DNA of 14,885 nt, taken from JBGOTP01 sp041476545. GTDB lineage: Bacteria > Acidobacteriota > Vicinamibacteria > Vicinamibacterales > CAVVIG01. The position numbers and the translations under genes were made by a program. Positions within the stretch are counted from its first letter, which is position 1, and each line of letters starts with the position of its first letter. The notes under the pieces were generated by a model that worked only from the letters and a program-made list of their open reading frames with translations, ran no database searches and was not told the origin of the DNA. Location of the stretch: positions 1 through 14,885 of the forward strand of contig JBGOTP010000090.1 in assembly GCA_041476545.1 (NCBI GenBank). Reading direction: 5' to 3'. Positions 13,647 through 14,885 of this stretch are shown here, piece after piece.

Positions 13647-14236
13647 TTGACGAAATGTTTCTGACGACCGAGGAGGTGCTCGAATACCTCCAGGTCAACC
13701 TGCGGACGGTCTACCGCCTGATCAAGGCCGGCAAGATTCCCGCGGTGCGCGTGGGACGCCAGTGGCGTTTCCGCAAACGGGACATTGACGCATGGCTCGA
13801 CAGCCAGCGACCGCGTGGCGGGCGCACGGCCTCGGCGCAGGCGGCGTCTCCCTCACGCCCAGGACCCGGCGCGACCCGGCCGCGAGTGCTCGTGGTAGAC
13901 GACGAGGCGAGCATCCGCGACCTCCTGGCCAAGACGCTGGCGCTGGCGGAGTACGACGTTGACGTCGCGCCCGACGGCCGGTCAGCACTCGAGCGCCTGC
14001 GGATGTACACCTACGACCTGCTGATCGCGGATCTCAAGATGCCCGGCGTGGACGGCCTGACGGTCATCCGCGAGGCGAAGCGCTACAAAGCCGATCTCCC
14101 GGTGATCATCATCACCGGATTTTCCACGGAGTCGAGCGCCATCGAAGCCGTCAATCTTGGTGTCGCGGGGTACCTCACGAAGCCATTCCGCGTTCCGCAG
14201 GTGCTCGCCGCGGCAGCCAAAGCCCTCGGTGAGTAG
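13643..14236 (+). CDS. Reversed-order response regulator: excisionase-type HTH plus receiver domain
   Basis: The 197-residue protein carries an N-terminal winged HTH of the excisionase/MerR-like HTH_17 type (about 5-52: TTEEVLEYLQVNLRTVYRLIKAGKIP and VGRQWRFRKRDIDAWL). A Pro/Ala/Arg-rich linker (about 53-80) leads to a complete CheY-like receiver (about 81-197). The receiver keeps the acidic pair D86/D87, the phospho-acceptor D130 in IADLKMPG, T158 in IIITGF and K180 in LTKPF, so it should be phosphorylatable. Most DNA-binding response regulators have the receiver first; here the order is reversed. It overlaps the kinase stop by four bases, so kinase and regulator form a two-component pair. 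Its target promoters are unknown. It could act as a DNA-binding switch or as a scaffold that brings the phosphorylated receiver to DNA. Confidence 0.9.
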   Translation: MIDEMFLTTEEVLEYLQVNLRTVYRLIKAGKIPAVRVGRQWRFRKRDIDAWLDSQRPRGGRTASAQAASPSRPGPGATRPRVLVVDDEASIRDLLAKTLALAEYDVDVAPDGRSALERLRMYTYDLLIADLKMPGVDGLTVIREAKRYKADLPVIIITGFSTESSAIEAVNLGVAGYLTKPFRVPQVLAAAAKALGE

Positions 14237-14265
14237 GTCCGGCCACCCGGTCGGGCACGTCTCCC

Positions 14266-14885
14266 ATGATTCAGTTGTCCGACCTCACTAAAACTTTCGG
14301 CGATCGCGTTCTGCTGGATCACGTCACCTGGCAGATCGCGGCGCGAGAGCGCGTGGGCCTGTGCGGTCCGAACGGCGCTGGGAAGACGACCCTCCTTCGA
14401 TTGATGGCGGGGCTCGACGAGCCCGATTCGGGTGCCGTCCTGAAGCCGGCAGCCCTCACCGTCGGGTACCTGCCGCAGGACGGCCTGTCACACGCCGGCA
14501 AGACCGTGTTTGCCGAAGCCAGTAGCGCCTTCGGCGACTTGCTCGCGATGAAAGAGGAAATGCACAGCCTGGAGGAGCGGCTGGGCGACCTATCGATTCC
14601 GGAGTCAGAACACGAGGCGATGCTGTCGCGCTACAGCGATCTGCAGGATCGCTTCCGCCTGGGCGACGGGTACAGCATCGATCTGAAAGCGGCCACGGTG
14701 CTTCACGGACTGGGCTTCACAACCGCGGAGTTCGATCGCCGCACGGAGACCTTTTCCGGCGGCTGGCAGATGCGGATTGCCCTGGCCAAACTGCTGCTTG
14801 GACAGCCGAACCTCCTGCTGCTCGACGAACCGACCAACCATCTCGATCTCGAGGCGCGCAATTGGCTCGAGGAGTACCTCAACGC
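14266..14885 (+). CDS. ABC-F family ATPase, 3' end beyond the window
   Basis: The reading frame from ATG 14266 stays open to the window edge (206 codons), so only the first ATPase domain is seen. It begins MIQLSDLTKTFGDRVLLDHV and has Walker A GPNGAGKTT (K40), the Q-loop VGYLPQD, the ABC signature FSGGWQMR (S164 region) and Walker B NLLLLDEPTNHLD (D187, E188). The combination of signature, Walker B with THLD-type ending and no membrane segments is typical of ABC-F proteins, duplicated soluble ATPases that act on the ribosome E-site. These include translation factors (EttA, Uup, YbiT, YheS types) and antibiotic-resistance forms. The subtype is not decidable without the linker and second domain. 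It starts 29 nt after the response regulator stop, so it may share that transcript. Confidence 0.92.
   Translation, partial: MIQLSDLTKTFGDRVLLDHVTWQIAARERVGLCGPNGAGKTTLLRLMAGLDEPDSGAVLKPAALTVGYLPQDGLSHAGKTVFAEASSAFGDLLAMKEEMHSLEERLGDLSIPESEHEAMLSRYSDLQDRFRLGDGYSIDLKAATVLHGLGFTTAEFDRRTETFSGGWQMRIALAKLLLGQPNLLLLDEPTNHLDLEARNWLEEYLN

Noticed and set aside
13643..13800. Excisionase of a mobile element
   Set aside because: The HTH resembles excisionases, but it is fused to a receiver domain and coupled to a kinase; no integrase, attachment site or phage gene is nearby.

Overview
The window is GC-rich, densely coding DNA from a Gram-negative-type bacterium, as shown by lipoproteins, Sec signal peptides and a membrane anti-sigma factor. 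A Gly/Tyr-rich secreted PEGA-domain protein, an HslVU pair followed by a Fibronectin-III lipoprotein, and an excisionase-type HTH fused ahead of a receiver domain together suggest Acidobacteriota, perhaps the Vicinamibacteria. That placement is inference from gene style; no rRNA or marker gene is present to test it. I see no tRNA, rRNA, CRISPR array, IS element or prophage.

Block 1 (positions 4-6195, minus strand, read right to left) runs hslV, hslU, an Fn3 lipoprotein, a fumarylacetoacetate-hydrolase-family enzyme, a TalC-type transaldolase and an acyl-CoA carboxylase carboxyltransferase subunit. Most junctions are 4-base stop/start overlaps or short gaps, so this looks like one operon. The exception is a 78-nt spacer filled by a heptameric AGCT-core array that folds into a 32-bp hairpin. 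A good sigma70-like promoter lies directly before hslV and implies an almost leaderless message starting at Met-Phe-His-Ser, 13 codons inside the longest open frame.

Block 2 (6349-7134, plus strand) is a single secreted PEGA-domain protein, divergent from hslV and converging tail to tail (6 nt) on block 3.

Block 3 (7141-11280, minus strand, read right to left) is an envelope-stress style cassette: ECF sigma factor, zinc-binding membrane anti-sigma factor (4-base overlap), an unrecognised periplasmic protein, a small lipoprotein and an APC-family permease. Upstream of the sigma gene there is an ECF-type promoter pattern (GGAAC-N17-GTC), consistent with autoregulation, overlapped by a perfect TATAAT -10.

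Block 4 (11508-14885, plus strand) starts divergently from block 3 behind its own sigma70-like promoter. It encodes a soluble GAF-GAF-PAS histidine kinase, an ATGA-coupled response regulator with reversed domain order (HTH first, receiver second), and the 5' part of an ABC-F ATPase cut by the window edge.

The most unusual items are the reversed-order response regulator and its soluble kinase, the heptameric AGCT array inside the block 1 operon, the predicted near-leaderless hslV transcript, and an identical 13-mer in the same register next to the -10 boxes of the hslV and ECF promoters. I did not find a clear new defence system or mobile system; most of the window is core metabolism, proteostasis and signalling.
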